This document shows, in pieces, positions 1-8,331 of a stretch of 39,169 nt of DNA (positions within the stretch are counted from its first letter, which is position 1; the number at the start of each line of letters is the position of its first letter). A program made the translations under genes and the position numbers. The stretch lies in NCBI RefSeq assembly GCF_014197795.1, contig NZ_JACIGI010000033.1, positions 1 to 39,169 of the forward strand, written 5' to 3'. This DNA is from Roseospira goensis (GTDB lineage: Bacteria > Pseudomonadota > Alphaproteobacteria > Rhodospirillales > Rhodospirillaceae). A model generated the notes under the pieces. The model was not told the origin of the DNA. It did not search any database and saw nothing but the letters and a program-made list of their open reading frames with translations.

Positions 1-9
1 GTGCCGCGC

Positions 10-36
10 ATGCCATCCTCCCAAACCCGATGGCAT
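10..36. repeat. Perfect inverted repeat at left edge
   Basis: Arms ATGCCATC (10-17) and GATGGCAT (29-36) pair perfectly around an 11-nt loop. No T-run follows on either strand, so it is not a classical terminator. It lies downstream of the gene ending at 146 and may belong to an element mostly outside the window. Confidence 0.4.
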
Positions 37-60
37 AGCGAATCATCCCACAGCCCCAAA

Positions 61-86
61 CGGAAGCCTTTTTCCGCAGCCTGCTA
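61..86. mobile_element. Possible end of an IS element (tentative)
   Basis: Read on the minus strand, 86-61 runs CTAGCAGGCTGCGG followed by five A and GGCTTCC. This resembles terminal inverted repeats that I remember from IS1182/IS4-like elements. No transposase or partner repeat is in view, so the call rests on motif resemblance alone. Positions 1-145 hold no recognisable gene. Confidence 0.2.
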
Positions 87-145
87 GAGCCGATTCAGGT
101 TCGAAATCGGAACCGCAGATGCGGTCCGGTTTCGAGCGATCGGCG

Positions 146-490
146 CTAATGGTCCGTGCCGTGCAGGATGGCGTCGCGCAGGCCGGTCTCGTAGGCGAGG
201 CCCTCCGGCGTGACGCTGACCTGACCGCTCGGCGACGGCTGCGCCAGACCCTTGCGCATCAGCGCCATCCACACCCCGGTGTTGTCGAGACCGCTGGCGT
301 CGGCCTTCATCACCACATAGCGGCCGATGTGAAAATGATCCCCATGCGGATGCGGCAACCGGCCGATCTGCACCATCCCCGTCTCCGGATCGGTGGTGGC
401 GGTGGCCGGATCCTCGGCCAGGGCCTGCAACAGCGTCAGGGTCTTGAGCTGGAGCTTGTTCAGTTTCAGCGGGTTGGCCTTGGGCGGCAT
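146..490 (-). CDS. Conserved hypothetical protein, 114 aa
   Basis: Small soluble protein of unknown function. The ORF is open much further upstream, but that extension overlaps yggS, so I start at the ATG at 490. The N-terminus is basic and leucine-rich (residues 1-24). A histidine-rich stretch HPHGDHFHIGRYVV (47-60) could bind metal, although no known metal-site family is evident. The C-terminal half looks like a small winged or beta-rich fold (VSVTPEGLAYETGL, 91-104). It lies 38 bp downstream of yggS on the same strand and is probably cotranscribed. From memory, similar short proteins with a KLN-LQLKTL start occur in other Rhodospirillales. I do not assign a function. Confidence 0.75.
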   Translation of the reverse strand: MPPKANPLKLNKLQLKTLTLLQALAEDPATATTDPETGMVQIGRLPHPHGDHFHIGRYVVMKADASGLDNTGVWMALMRKGLAQPSPSGQVSVTPEGLAYETGLRDAILHGTDH

Positions 491-528
491 GGCGGCGCAT
501 CCGGATGGTGGGCGGGTGGCGGGACGGA

Positions 529-1254
529 TCAGGTGGTTGGCGGCGGCTTGGGGCGGGCGCCGAACACGGCGGTGCCGACGCGCACATGGGTGGCGCCCAG
601 ATGCACGGCGGTCTCGTAGTCGCCGCTCATCCCCATCGAGACCACGGGCAGCCCGGCGCGCGCGGCGATCCCGCGCAGCAGGGCGAAATGAGGGGCCGGC
701 TCCTCGTCCGCCGGCGGGATGCACATCACCCCGGTGACCGGCAAGCCCAGGGTGTCGCGGCAGTGGGCGATGAAGGCCTCGGCCTCGGCCGGGGGACTGC
801 CGGCCTTCTGCGGCTCCTCGCCGGTGTTGATCTGCACCAGACAGGCCGGCCGCCGTCCCTGGCGGTCCATCTCCTTCGCCAGCGCGGCGGCCAGCTTGGG
901 CCGGTCGACGCTCTCGATGACATCGAACAGGGCCACCGCCTCGGCCGCCTTGTTGGATTGCAGCGCCCCGACCAGATGCAGCTCCAGATCCGGATAGCGG
1001 GCGCGCAGCGCCGGCCACTTGGCCTGGGCCTCCTGCACCCGGTTCTCGCCGAACACCCGGTGCCCGGCGGCCAGGGCCGCCTCGGCCCGGTCGGCACCGT
1101 GGGTCTTGGCGACCGCCACCAGGGTGACGGCCTCGGGCGCGCGGCCGGCCTCGCGGGCGGCGGCGGCGATACGGTCCTTGACCGCGGCCAGATTGGCGGC
1201 GATGTCGGGCAGGGGCGCGGAGACGGCGGCGGGAGGCGTCATGGACAGCGGCAC
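529..1254 (-). CDS. yggS: YggS/PROSC-family PLP-binding protein
   Basis: Pyridoxal-phosphate homeostasis protein with a fold-type III TIM barrel and no known catalytic reaction; the family buffers PLP and affects amino-acid and keto-acid pools. The PLP-anchoring lysine is in LVAVAKTHG (K50). The family signatures FGENRVQEAQ (68-77) and HLVGALQSNK (93-102) are present, and the C-terminal phosphate-binding segment SMGMSGDYETAV is intact. At 241 aa it is normal or slightly long for the family. Two ATG codons, 1254 and 1242, are possible starts; the second would remove four residues. It is divergent from the ThiE-like gene with only about 30 bp between the starts. Confidence 0.93.
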   Translation of the reverse strand: MPLSMTPPAAVSAPLPDIAANLAAVKDRIAAAAREAGRAPEAVTLVAVAKTHGADRAEAALAAGHRVFGENRVQEAQAKWPALRARYPDLELHLVGALQSNKAAEAVALFDVIESVDRPKLAAALAKEMDRQGRRPACLVQINTGEEPQKAGSPPAEAEAFIAHCRDTLGLPVTGVMCIPPADEEPAPHFALLRGIAARAGLPVVSMGMSGDYETAVHLGATHVRVGTAVFGARPKPPPTT

Positions 1255-1284
1255 GGTGAGGGTGGGACGGCGGGATGACGAGCG

Positions 1285-1911
1285 ATGAGGGCGCCCAGCC
1301 TAGCAGACGCGGCCCACCGCCTGGAAGCGGCCCGCGACCGCCGGGGCCGCGCGCTGCCCCGGCTGTGGCTGGTGAGCGATCCGGTCCGGCTGCCCGACCC
1401 GGCGCCGCTGCTGGCCCGCCTGGGGCGGGGGGGTGGCCTGATCTGGCGCCCCTACGGGCTGGACCGATCCCCGGCCCGCGCCCAGGGGCGGCGGCTGCGG
1501 CACCTGACCCGGCGCGCCGGCGTGGTGTTTCTGGTCGCCGCGGACGCGCGGCTGGCGGCGGCGGTCGACGCCGACGGCCTGCACCTGCCCGAGGGGCTGG
1601 CCCGCCACGCCGTGGCGGCGCCGGCCCTGGCCTGGGCGCGGCGCGGCCGCCGGCTCAGCGTGGCCTGTCACGGCGCCCGGGCGCTGGCGCGGGCGCGGGC
1701 GCTGGGCGCCGACATGGCGGTGCTGTCGCCGGTGTTCGCCACCGCCAGCCATCCCGGCGCCGTCCCCCTGGGGCCGCTACGCTTCGCCGCGCTCAGCCGG
1801 CGCGCCGGTCTGCCGGTGGTGGCCCTGGGCGGCGTCACCGGTGCCCGCGCCCGCCGTCTGCCGCCCGGCACGGCGGCCGGGCTGGCGGCGGTGTCGGGGC
1901 TCGGGACCTAA
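1285..1911 (+). CDS. ThiE/TenI-like thiamine phosphate synthase domain protein
   Basis: A TIM-barrel protein of the thiamine monophosphate synthase/TenI superfamily, 208 aa. Matching segments are LWLVSDP (27-33), DADGLHLPEG (95-104), GADMAVLSPVFATASHPG (141-158, the phosphate-binding region) and PVVALGGV (177-184). Canonical ThiE couples the pyrimidine and thiazole phosphates to make thiamine phosphate. This copy diverges at the substrate segments: canonical ThiE usually has GPIF-T-TK where this has SPVFATASHPG. It may therefore be a paralogue or a TenI-like protein without synthase activity. No other thiamine gene is nearby. The ATG at 1285 is only 30 bp from the divergent yggS start. The protein is extremely Ala/Arg-rich, reflecting the high GC. 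Confidence 0.7.
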   Translation: MRAPSLADAAHRLEAARDRRGRALPRLWLVSDPVRLPDPAPLLARLGRGGGLIWRPYGLDRSPARAQGRRLRHLTRRAGVVFLVAADARLAAAVDADGLHLPEGLARHAVAAPALAWARRGRRLSVACHGARALARARALGADMAVLSPVFATASHPGAVPLGPLRFAALSRRAGLPVVALGGVTGARARRLPPGTAAGLAAVSGLGT

Positions 1912-1998
1912 CGCCAACCCTTTGGTCCCACGCCGGCGGGCGTCTATGATGCCGCCGAGCCGACCGATCCGCCGCCCGCCGCCAGCCCCGGGGAGACG

Positions 1999-4038
1999 AT
2001 GAGCAAGAGCCGCAAGACCGCCGCGCCGAAACGCCCTGCCGCCGGCACGCTGTCGCACCTCGTGCCGGGGGCTCAGCCGGCCGTTGGTGCGGGCCGGCCC
2101 GATCGTCCGGGCGGTGCCGATCCGCGCCGGCTGGCGGCCGAGGGTCACCGCCATCTGGCCCAGGGCGACCCGCGCGCCGCCGAGCCGCTGTTCCGTCAGG
2201 CGCTGGCGCGCGACGACCGCTGCGCGGCGGCGCTGGGCGGGCTGGGCATCGTTGCCGCCCGCGCCGGGCACCTGGAGGACGCCGCCCGGCTGTTCCACCG
2301 CGCCGCCGCCGTCGAACCCAGCGTGCCCGATCACGCCCTCAACGCCGCCAGCGCCCTGTGGCACCTGGGCCGCCGCGACGCGGCGCTGACCGTGCTGGCC
2401 GAGGTGGCACGAGCGGCGCCCCGTGTCGCCCGGGTCCGGGTGGCCCACGGCAAGGCCCTGGTCGAGACCGGCGCGCTCGCCGCCGCCGAGGCCGAGGCCC
2501 GGGCGGCGCTCGATTGCGCGCCGCACGACGGGGCCGCCCTGGCGCTGCTGGGGCGGGCGCTGCTGCGCGCCGGCCGGGCGGGCGAGGCCGTCGCGCCGCT
2601 GCGCGCCGCCGTGGCCGCCGCCCCGGCCGACACCGGAGCGGCCAACGACCTGGCGATGGCGCTGTCGGCGCTCGACCGCCGGGCGGAGGCCGTCACGGTG
2701 CTGCGCGCGGCGGTGAAAACCGCCCACACGCCAAGAGATAGAATATTCCTTGACCTCAATCTTGCCGGAACCCTGCTCGCCGATCAGCGCGCCGACGAGG
2801 CCGAGACGGTGCTGGACGACCTGCTGCGCCGGGCGCCCGATCACGTCGGCGTCCACCTCACCCTGGGCGACGCGCGCCAGCGCCAGGGCCGGTTCGAGGC
2901 CGCCCGCGCGGCCTATCACGCCGCCCTGGAGCGCGAGCCCGGCAACGTCCTGGCCCTGCGCGGGCTGGTGAAGTCGGGCCGCATCGCCGCCGGCGACCCG
3001 GTTCTTGACACGCTGCGCGCCGCCGCCCAGGCGGAGCGCGCGCCGCGCACCACCCGGATCGAGGCCCTGTTCGCGCTCGGCAAGGCCCTGGACGACGCCG
3101 GCGCCGACCCGGCCGAGACCTTCGCGGCCTTCACCGAGGCCAACGCCCTGCAACGCCAGGGCCGCCCGGACGACATCCCGGACCGCGCAACCCTGGTCGA
3201 CCGCTCGATCGCCGTCTTCACCCCGGCCCGGATCGCGGCCCTGGCCGGACTCGGGTCCGACAGCACGCGGCCGGTGTTCATCGTCGGCCTGCCGCGCTCC
3301 GGCACCTCCCTGATCGAACAGATGATCGCCAGCCATCCGGCGGTGGTCGGGGCCGGCGAGCTGGGCACGCTCCCGAGGGTGCAAGGCGACCTGCCCGCCC
3401 GCCTGGGCACCGCCGCCCCGTATCCGGACTGCCTGGCCGACCTCGACCCGCCGGCCGCGCGCGACCCCGTGGCGGCGGCGGCGGCGGACGTGCTGGCGGC
3501 GCTCGACGCGGCCGCCCACCGCGCCGGCACCTCCGACGCCCTCCGGATCAGCGACAAGCTGCCGGACAACGCCATGCGGCTGGGGTTGATCGCCCTGCTG
3601 TTTCCGCAGGCCCGGGTGATCGTCTGCCGGCGCGATCCGCTCGACACCGGGCTGTCGCTGTTCCAGCAGAACTTCTCCGACGGCATCCCCTACGCCAACG
3701 GCCTGGAGACCATCGGGCAGGCGATGATCCAGCACGACCGCCTGATGGCGCATTGGCGCGCCGTACTGCCGCTGGAGATGCTGACGGTGGACTACGAGAC
3801 CCTGGTCCACGACCTGGAGGGCGAGGGGCGGCGCCTGATCGGCTTCCTGGGGCTGCCCTGGGACGACGCCGTGCTGCGGTTCCACGAGACCGACCGGGCC
3901 GTCTACACCGCCAGCAAGTGGCAGGTGCGCCAGCCGGTGTTCACCGCCTCGGTCGGGCGCTGGCGCCGCTACGCCGACCAGCTGGCACCGCTGCGGGCGG
4001 TGCTGGAGCCGGCCGGGCTCCTCGATCGGCCGGTCTGA
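1999..4038 (+). CDS. TPR-repeat sulfotransferase family protein
   Basis: A 679-aa fusion of N-terminal tetratricopeptide repeats (about residues 45-330) and a C-terminal PAPS-dependent sulfotransferase domain (about 420-660). The 5'-phosphosulfate loop is PVFIVGLPRSGTSLIEQ, starting at residue 425. The 3'-phosphate-binding segment is RVIVCRRDPLDTGLSLF, near residue 540. It should transfer sulfate from PAPS to an unknown acceptor, with the TPRs presenting a protein or glycan partner. The first 40 residues are basic, Pro/Ala-rich and probably disordered. There is no signal peptide, so I expect a cytosolic protein. Codons 245-250 form an unusual low-GC, rare-codon patch (AGA, AGA, ATA). The ATG at 1999 follows a GGGGAGACG ribosome-binding site. 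The acceptor is unknown. Confidence 0.88.
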   Translation: MSKSRKTAAPKRPAAGTLSHLVPGAQPAVGAGRPDRPGGADPRRLAAEGHRHLAQGDPRAAEPLFRQALARDDRCAAALGGLGIVAARAGHLEDAARLFHRAAAVEPSVPDHALNAASALWHLGRRDAALTVLAEVARAAPRVARVRVAHGKALVETGALAAAEAEARAALDCAPHDGAALALLGRALLRAGRAGEAVAPLRAAVAAAPADTGAANDLAMALSALDRRAEAVTVLRAAVKTAHTPRDRIFLDLNLAGTLLADQRADEAETVLDDLLRRAPDHVGVHLTLGDARQRQGRFEAARAAYHAALEREPGNVLALRGLVKSGRIAAGDPVLDTLRAAAQAERAPRTTRIEALFALGKALDDAGADPAETFAAFTEANALQRQGRPDDIPDRATLVDRSIAVFTPARIAALAGLGSDSTRPVFIVGLPRSGTSLIEQMIASHPAVVGAGELGTLPRVQGDLPARLGTAAPYPDCLADLDPPAARDPVAAAAADVLAALDAAAHRAGTSDALRISDKLPDNAMRLGLIALLFPQARVIVCRRDPLDTGLSLFQQNFSDGIPYANGLETIGQAMIQHDRLMAHWRAVLPLEMLTVDYETLVHDLEGEGRRLIGFLGLPWDDAVLRFHETDRAVYTASKWQVRQPVFTASVGRWRRYADQLAPLRAVLEPAGLLDRPV

Positions 4039-4118
4039 GCCCGGATCCGCGGGGCCTTTTCCGCCGGCCGGTCGGTGCGTATGGTGCGGCCGGTTCCCGT
4101 TCCGAGAAAGGACCGCCC

Positions 4119-4604
4119 ATGGTCGCCGTCCTGTTCGTCTGCACCGGCAACATCTGCCGCTCGCCCACCGCCGAGGGCATTTTCCGGCACAAGGTGGCCG
4201 CCGCCGGGCTGGACGCCCGGATCGTCATCGATTCGGCCGGCACCACCGGATTCCACGTCGGCGAGCCGCCCGACCCGCGCGCCGCCCGCGCCGCCCAGCG
4301 CCGCGGCTACAGTCTCGACGGACAAATGGCGCGCCGGGTCAGCGCCGCCGACTTCGCCCGCTTCGACCTGCTGGTGGCGATGGACCAGGGACACCACAGC
4401 CGTCTGCGGGCGCTGGCGCCGGACGCCGCGGCCCAGGCCCGCGTGGTGATGATGAGCGACTTCGCCCGCCGACCCGGCGGGCCGCGCGACGTGCCCGATC
4501 CGTACTACGGCGGCGGCGACGGCTTCGAGCGCGTCCTGGACATGCTGGAAGACGCCGCCGACGGCCTGCTCGACCACCTGCGCCCGGGCCTGGAGCCGGC
4601 GTAG
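4119..4604 (+). CDS. Low-molecular-weight protein tyrosine phosphatase
   Basis: A 161-aa cytosolic phosphatase of the LMW-PTP/ArsC-like fold. The P-loop is CTGNICRS (C8 to R14, the CX5R motif), and the general-acid loop DPYYGG lies near the C-terminus. It hydrolyses phosphotyrosine or small aryl phosphates; the physiological substrate cannot be read from the sequence. I chose the ATG at 4119 over the longer ORF starting at 3753, because it has a good AGAAAGGA site 6 bp upstream and gives the usual family length. The stop (4604) abuts the stop of the convergent tlyA (4605), leaving no room for a terminator between them. No kinase or exopolysaccharide genes are adjacent. Confidence 0.93.
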   Translation: MVAVLFVCTGNICRSPTAEGIFRHKVAAAGLDARIVIDSAGTTGFHVGEPPDPRAARAAQRRGYSLDGQMARRVSAADFARFDLLVAMDQGHHSRLRALAPDAAAQARVVMMSDFARRPGGPRDVPDPYYGGGDGFERVLDMLEDAADGLLDHLRPGLEPA

Positions 4605-5390
4605 TCAGGGCGAGTCGGACATGGCCCGGCGCCCGCCGATCAGGAACTCGGCGTTGCCCTCCGGCCCGGTGATCGGGCTGTCGGTGAGGCCCAGCACCGT
4701 CCAGCCCGGCAGCCCCGCCAGCCAGGCCCGGATGGTCTCGCAGACCTCGGCGTGCAGCGCGGGGTCGCGCACCACGCCGCCCTTGCCGACCCGCTCGCGG
4801 CCGACCTCGAACTGCGGCTTGATCAGCGCGACAAGCGCCCCACCCGGCCGCACCCGCGCCAGCGCCGCCGGCAGCACGGTACGCAGGCCGATGAAGCTGG
4901 CGTCGCAGACGACCAGATCGACCGGCTCGGGGACGTGGTCGGCCGTCAGGTGGCGGGCGTTGGTGCGCTCCCGCACCACCACCCGGTCGTCGGTGCGCAG
5001 CCTGTGGGCGAGCTGGCCGTAGCCGACATCGACGGCATAGACCCGCGCCGCCCCCCGACTCAGCAGCACGTCGGTGAAGCCGCCGGTGGAGGCGCCGACG
5101 TCCAGGCACACCGCCCCCGCCGGATCGAGCCCGAAGTGATCGAGCCCCTGCACCAGCTTGAGGCCGCCGCGCGACACCCAGGGGTGATCCTGGCCCTTGA
5201 GGGTCAGGGGCAGATCCGCCGCCACGCGCTGGCCCGGCTTGTCGAGGCGGCGGGTGTCGGCATAGACCAGCCCGGCCATCACCAGCGCCTGGGCGCGCGC
5301 CCGGGTCTCCACCAGGCCCCGGTCTACCAGAAGCTGGTCGAGACGCGGCCGCTCTGCCGCCCGGCCGTGCCCGCCCGGCCGCGACGTCAC
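4605..5390 (-). CDS. tlyA: TlyA-type rRNA methyltransferase (S4 + FtsJ domains)
   Basis: A 261-aa protein with an N-terminal S4 RNA-binding domain (about 14-72; RLDQLLVDRGLVETRARAQ) and an FtsJ-like SAM methyltransferase domain (motif I LDVGASTGGFTDVLL, 96-110; later CDASFIGL and KPQFEVG). Family members 2'-O-methylate cytidines in 16S and/or 23S rRNA and are often annotated haemolysin A. I start at the GTG at 5390, whose last two bases form the first two of the dnaQ stop (GTGA overlap), which indicates translational coupling. The longer open frame upstream is a shadow of dnaQ. It is the last gene of the ppsR-to-tlyA operon. Confidence 0.9.
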   Translation of the reverse strand: MTSRPGGHGRAAERPRLDQLLVDRGLVETRARAQALVMAGLVYADTRRLDKPGQRVAADLPLTLKGQDHPWVSRGGLKLVQGLDHFGLDPAGAVCLDVGASTGGFTDVLLSRGAARVYAVDVGYGQLAHRLRTDDRVVVRERTNARHLTADHVPEPVDLVVCDASFIGLRTVLPAALARVRPGGALVALIKPQFEVGRERVGKGGVVRDPALHAEVCETIRAWLAGLPGWTVLGLTDSPITGPEGNAEFLIGGRRAMSDSP

Positions 5391-6085
5391 GCCTCGCCCC
5401 GGGTCCAGATCGGGTCCTTCAGGCGCGCCAGAAACGCCGCGTGCGCCTCCAACTCGGCCGCCGTCGCGGCATGCGGGCGCGGCGCGCGATCGGGCCGCGC
5501 GACCGGAACCGCCCCGGCGTCGTCCGCCGCCCCCGCGCCGCCGGCGTCGCCCACCAGCCGGAAGCCCGGTTCGCGCCCGCCGATGAGCTGGAGATAGACC
5601 TCGGCCAGCAGCTCGCTGTCCAGCAGGGCGCCATGCAAGGTGCGGTGGGCATTGTCGATGCCGAAGCGCCGGCACAGGGCGTCCAGGCTGGCCGGCGCGC
5701 CGGGATACTTGCGCCGGGCCATCCGCACCGTGTCCACGGCCCGCTCCATGGGTAGCGGGTCGCGCCCGATCCGCCCCAGTTCGGCGTTGAGGAATCCCAT
5801 GTCGAAGTCGGCGTTGTGAATCACCAGCGTGGCCTCGGCCACGAACGCCAGGAACTCGTCGGCGATGTCGTGGAAGCGCGGCTTGTCGGCCAGGAATTCG
5901 GCGCTGAGGCCGTGCACCCGGAAGGCCCCGTCCGGCATGTCCCGGTCGGGGTTGAGATAGACGTGATAGGTCCGCCCGGTCGGCATGTGGTTGAGCAGCT
6001 CCAGCGCGCCGATCTCGACGATGCGGTCGCCCTGGAGCGGGTTCATGCCGGTGGTCTCGGTGTCCAGCACCACCTCGCGGGTCAT
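5387..6085 (-). CDS. dnaQ: DNA polymerase III epsilon subunit (proofreading exonuclease)
   Basis: A 232-aa DnaQ-family 3'-5' exonuclease. Exo I is VVLDTETTG (D8, E10), Exo II is HNADFDMGF (D93) and Exo III-epsilon is HGALLDSELL (H151, D156), so the full DEDDh set is present. The fold covers residues 1-170. The C-terminal 60 residues are Ala/Asp-rich and fit the flexible tail by which epsilon binds the polymerase alpha subunit. It starts at the ATG at 6085, overlapping the coaE stop by ATGA, and overlaps the tlyA start by GTGA. The position in ppsR-maf-aroE-coaE-dnaQ beside the origin is a conserved alphaproteobacterial arrangement. Confidence 0.94.
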   Translation of the reverse strand: MTREVVLDTETTGMNPLQGDRIVEIGALELLNHMPTGRTYHVYLNPDRDMPDGAFRVHGLSAEFLADKPRFHDIADEFLAFVAEATLVIHNADFDMGFLNAELGRIGRDPLPMERAVDTVRMARRKYPGAPASLDALCRRFGIDNAHRTLHGALLDSELLAEVYLQLIGGREPGFRLVGDAGGAGAADDAGAVPVARPDRAPRPHAATAAELEAHAAFLARLKDPIWTRGEA

Positions 6086-6768
6086 GGCGCGGTCCTCTCG
6101 GTTCGCAGGTCGCGCACCAGCCGGCGCACCCGCCGATAGGCCGGTGCCATGCCGAGGCCGGTGTTGACGACGACATCGGCGCGGCGCCGCTTCTCCGGCT
6201 CGGGCATCTGGCGCGCCCGCACCTGGGTGAGCCGCTCCGGGGTCATGCCGGGGCGGCGCAGCACCCGTTGCGCCTGCAGGAAGCGCGGCGCGGTCACCAG
6301 CAGCACCCGGTCGCAGCGGCGCTCGCCGCCGGTCTCGAACAGCAGCGGCACGTCCAGCACCACCAGCCGTCGCCGCGCCAGGGCCTGGCGCATCAAAAAC
6401 CGGTGTTCGGCGGCGCGCACGCGCGGATGCAGGATCGCCTCCAGCCGCTTCAGGGCCGCAGTGTCGCCGAACACCCGCGCGCCCAGCGCGGCCCGGTCCA
6501 CGGCCCCGCCCCGCACCACCCCGGGGAAGGCGGCCGCCACCGCCGCCACCGCCGCCCCGCCGGGGCCGAGCAGCCGGTGCACCACCGCATCGGCGTCGTG
6601 GCACGGCACATTCAGGCGGCGCATCATGCGCACCGCGGTGCTCTTGCCCATGCCGATGGAGCCGGTCAGGCCCAGCACCGTGAGGCGCCGCCCGCCCAGC
6701 CGGGTGCCGCGCCGCGGCCGGCGCCGGTCGGTGGCCCGCGTGGCCTGCCCGCCCCGCGCGTCAGTCAT
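6082..6768 (-). CDS. coaE: Dephospho-CoA kinase
   Basis: Catalyses the last step of coenzyme A synthesis, ATP-dependent phosphorylation of dephospho-CoA. The P-loop is GLTGSIGMGKST (33-44), with CHDAD and the lid-region segment following as usual. The start is uncertain. The ATG at 6768 overlaps the aroE stop by 8 bp and gives 228 aa, with an odd Arg-rich N-terminal extension of about 30 residues. A GTG at 6678 would give 198 aa, closer to the family norm of about 200. An ATG at 6780 is also open. I use 6768 because of the coupling with aroE. The stop overlaps the dnaQ start (ATGA). Confidence 0.92.
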   Translation of the reverse strand: MTDARGGQATRATDRRRPRRGTRLGGRRLTVLGLTGSIGMGKSTAVRMMRRLNVPCHDADAVVHRLLGPGGAAVAAVAAAFPGVVRGGAVDRAALGARVFGDTAALKRLEAILHPRVRAAEHRFLMRQALARRRLVVLDVPLLFETGGERRCDRVLLVTAPRFLQAQRVLRRPGMTPERLTQVRARQMPEPEKRRRADVVVNTGLGMAPAYRRVRRLVRDLRTERTAP

Positions 6769-7678
6769 CGCCGCGGCCATCCAGGACCGCCCGGCGCAGG
6801 TCGTCGGTCACCGCCGGCTCGACCCCGAACCAGGCCGCGAAGCCGGGCCGGGCCTGGTGCAGCAGCATGCCCAGGCCGTCCACCACCCGGTGACCGCGCG
6901 CCCGCGCCGCCGCCAGCAGCGGCGTCTCCAGCGGGACGTAGACCAGATCGGTCACCACCGCCTCGGGCGCCAGGGCGGCGAGGTCGAGGTCCAGCGCCGG
7001 CTGGCCCTGCATGCCCAGGGTGGTGGTATTGGCCAGCAGGGCCGCCCCCTCCAGCGCCCGGGCCGCCTCGACCAGGGGCGCCACCGTGATCGGCCCCCCC
7101 AGGGCCGCGGCCAGGGCCTCGGCGCGCGCCGGCGTGCGATTGAGCAACCGGATCTCCGGCGCGCCGGCCTCCAGCAGCGCCGCGCACACCGCCCGCGCCG
7201 ACCCGCCCGCGCCCAGCACGACCGCCGGGCCGGCCTCGGCCCGCCAGTCCGGCACGCCGTGGCGCAGATTCTCCAGAAAGCCGAAGCCGTCGGTGGTGTC
7301 GCCGCGCAGGCCGCCGTCCTCGACCACCAGCGTATTGACGCTGCCGGCGCGGCGGGCACGCTCGGTCAGGCTGTCGCAGACGCGCAGCGCCAGTTCCTTG
7401 TGGGGTACGGTCACGTTGGCCCCCGCGAACCCCAGCGCGGGCAGCGCCCGCAGCGCCTGCTCGGCCGTCTCGGGGGCGACCGCCAGCGGCACGTAGAGGC
7501 CGTCGATGCCGTGTTCACGCAGCCAGTAGCCGTGCAGGCGCGGCGACCGCGAATGCGCCACCGGCCAGCCGATCACACCGGCGACCCGCGCCGCCCCGCT
7601 GGGCAGTGGCAGGCTGTCGGGACGCAGCAGCGGGGCGTTGTCGTTGGCTTCAGTCATGACGATGGCGGTCACCGGCAT
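6761..7678 (-). CDS. aroE: Shikimate dehydrogenase
   Basis: NADPH-dependent reduction of 3-dehydroshikimate to shikimate in the chorismate pathway. Substrate-binding SRSP (43-46), catalytic lysine in NVTVPHKE (K94) and aspartate in DTTDGFGF (D130) are present, as is the NADP-binding glycine loop VLGAGGSARA (154-163). It is 305 aa from the ATG at 7678; the ATG at 7657 (MTEAND) would shorten it by seven residues and look more typical. It lies 8 bp after maf and overlaps coaE, so it is in the middle of the operon. Confidence 0.95.
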   Translation of the reverse strand: MPVTAIVMTEANDNAPLLRPDSLPLPSGAARVAGVIGWPVAHSRSPRLHGYWLREHGIDGLYVPLAVAPETAEQALRALPALGFAGANVTVPHKELALRVCDSLTERARRAGSVNTLVVEDGGLRGDTTDGFGFLENLRHGVPDWRAEAGPAVVLGAGGSARAVCAALLEAGAPEIRLLNRTPARAEALAAALGGPITVAPLVEAARALEGAALLANTTTLGMQGQPALDLDLAALAPEAVVTDLVYVPLETPLLAAARARGHRVVDGLGMLLHQARPGFAAWFGVEPAVTDDLRRAVLDGRGDD

Positions 7679-7686
7679 TCGGTCAC

Positions 7687-8331
7687 TCAGGCGCGCACCA
7701 CACCGTGGGCGCGCAGCATCTCCAGCAAGGGCAGCAGCGGCAGACCCAGGATGGTGAAGACGTCGCCGGTGACGCGCGCGAACAGGTGCGCTCCCAGGCC
7801 CTCAAGCTGGTAGCCGCCCACGCTGTGCGACACCGCGTCGCCCATGGCGTCCAGGTAGCACGCCAGGAACGCGTCCGAAAAGGGCCGCATGGTCAGGCGG
7901 GCGGTGTCGGCGGCATGCCAGATCCGCGTGCCGTCGCGCACCAGCACGGCAACGCTGACCAGGCGGTGGGTGGTGCCGCGCAGGTGGCGCAACTGGGCCT
8001 CGGCGGCCGCCCGGTCGGCGGGTTTTTCCAGCCAGTCGCTCGGTCCCCTGTCCCCCGTCTCCAGAATCTGGTCCGCCCCCAGCACCAGCGCGCCGGGATG
8101 GCGGCGGGCGACCCGCATCGCCTTCAGCTCCGCCAGGGTCTCGGCGGCGCGGGCCGCGTCGGCCCCGTCCGCCCGCAGGGACTCGCGCACCGCCGCCTCG
8201 TCCACCGCCGGGGTCTCGATCGCGGCCAGCGGCACCCCGGCGGCCTCCAGCAGACTGCGGCGGGTGGCGCTGCCGGACGCCAGCACCAGCGGCGGGGCGT
8301 CGCCCGATCCGGCCAGGGGGACCGCCGTCAC
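7687..8331 (-). CDS. maf: Maf-family nucleotide pyrophosphatase
   Basis: Hydrolyses non-canonical or methylated nucleoside triphosphates to monophosphates (house-cleaning enzyme). The N-terminal LASGSATRRSLLE (18-30) and the catalytic-site aspartate in VLGADQIL (D87) match the family, as does SVGGYQLEGLGAHLF in the C-terminal part. At 214 aa the length is normal, though HGVVRA at the end is slightly extended. The start ATG (8331) overlaps the ppsR stop by ATGA, indicating coupling. The subtype (pyrimidine or m7GTP) cannot be decided by eye. Confidence 0.93.
   Translation of the reverse strand: MTAVPLAGSGDAPPLVLASGSATRRSLLEAAGVPLAAIETPAVDEAAVRESLRADGADAARAAETLAELKAMRVARRHPGALVLGADQILETGDRGPSDWLEKPADRAAAEAQLRHLRGTTHRLVSVAVLVRDGTRIWHAADTARLTMRPFSDAFLACYLDAMGDAVSHSVGGYQLEGLGAHLFARVTGDVFTILGLPLLPLLEMLRAHGVVRA

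Noticed and set aside
1777-3885. Long minus-strand open frame of 702 codons
   Set aside because: It is antisense to the TPR-sulfotransferase and is His/Arg/Gly-rich without motifs.
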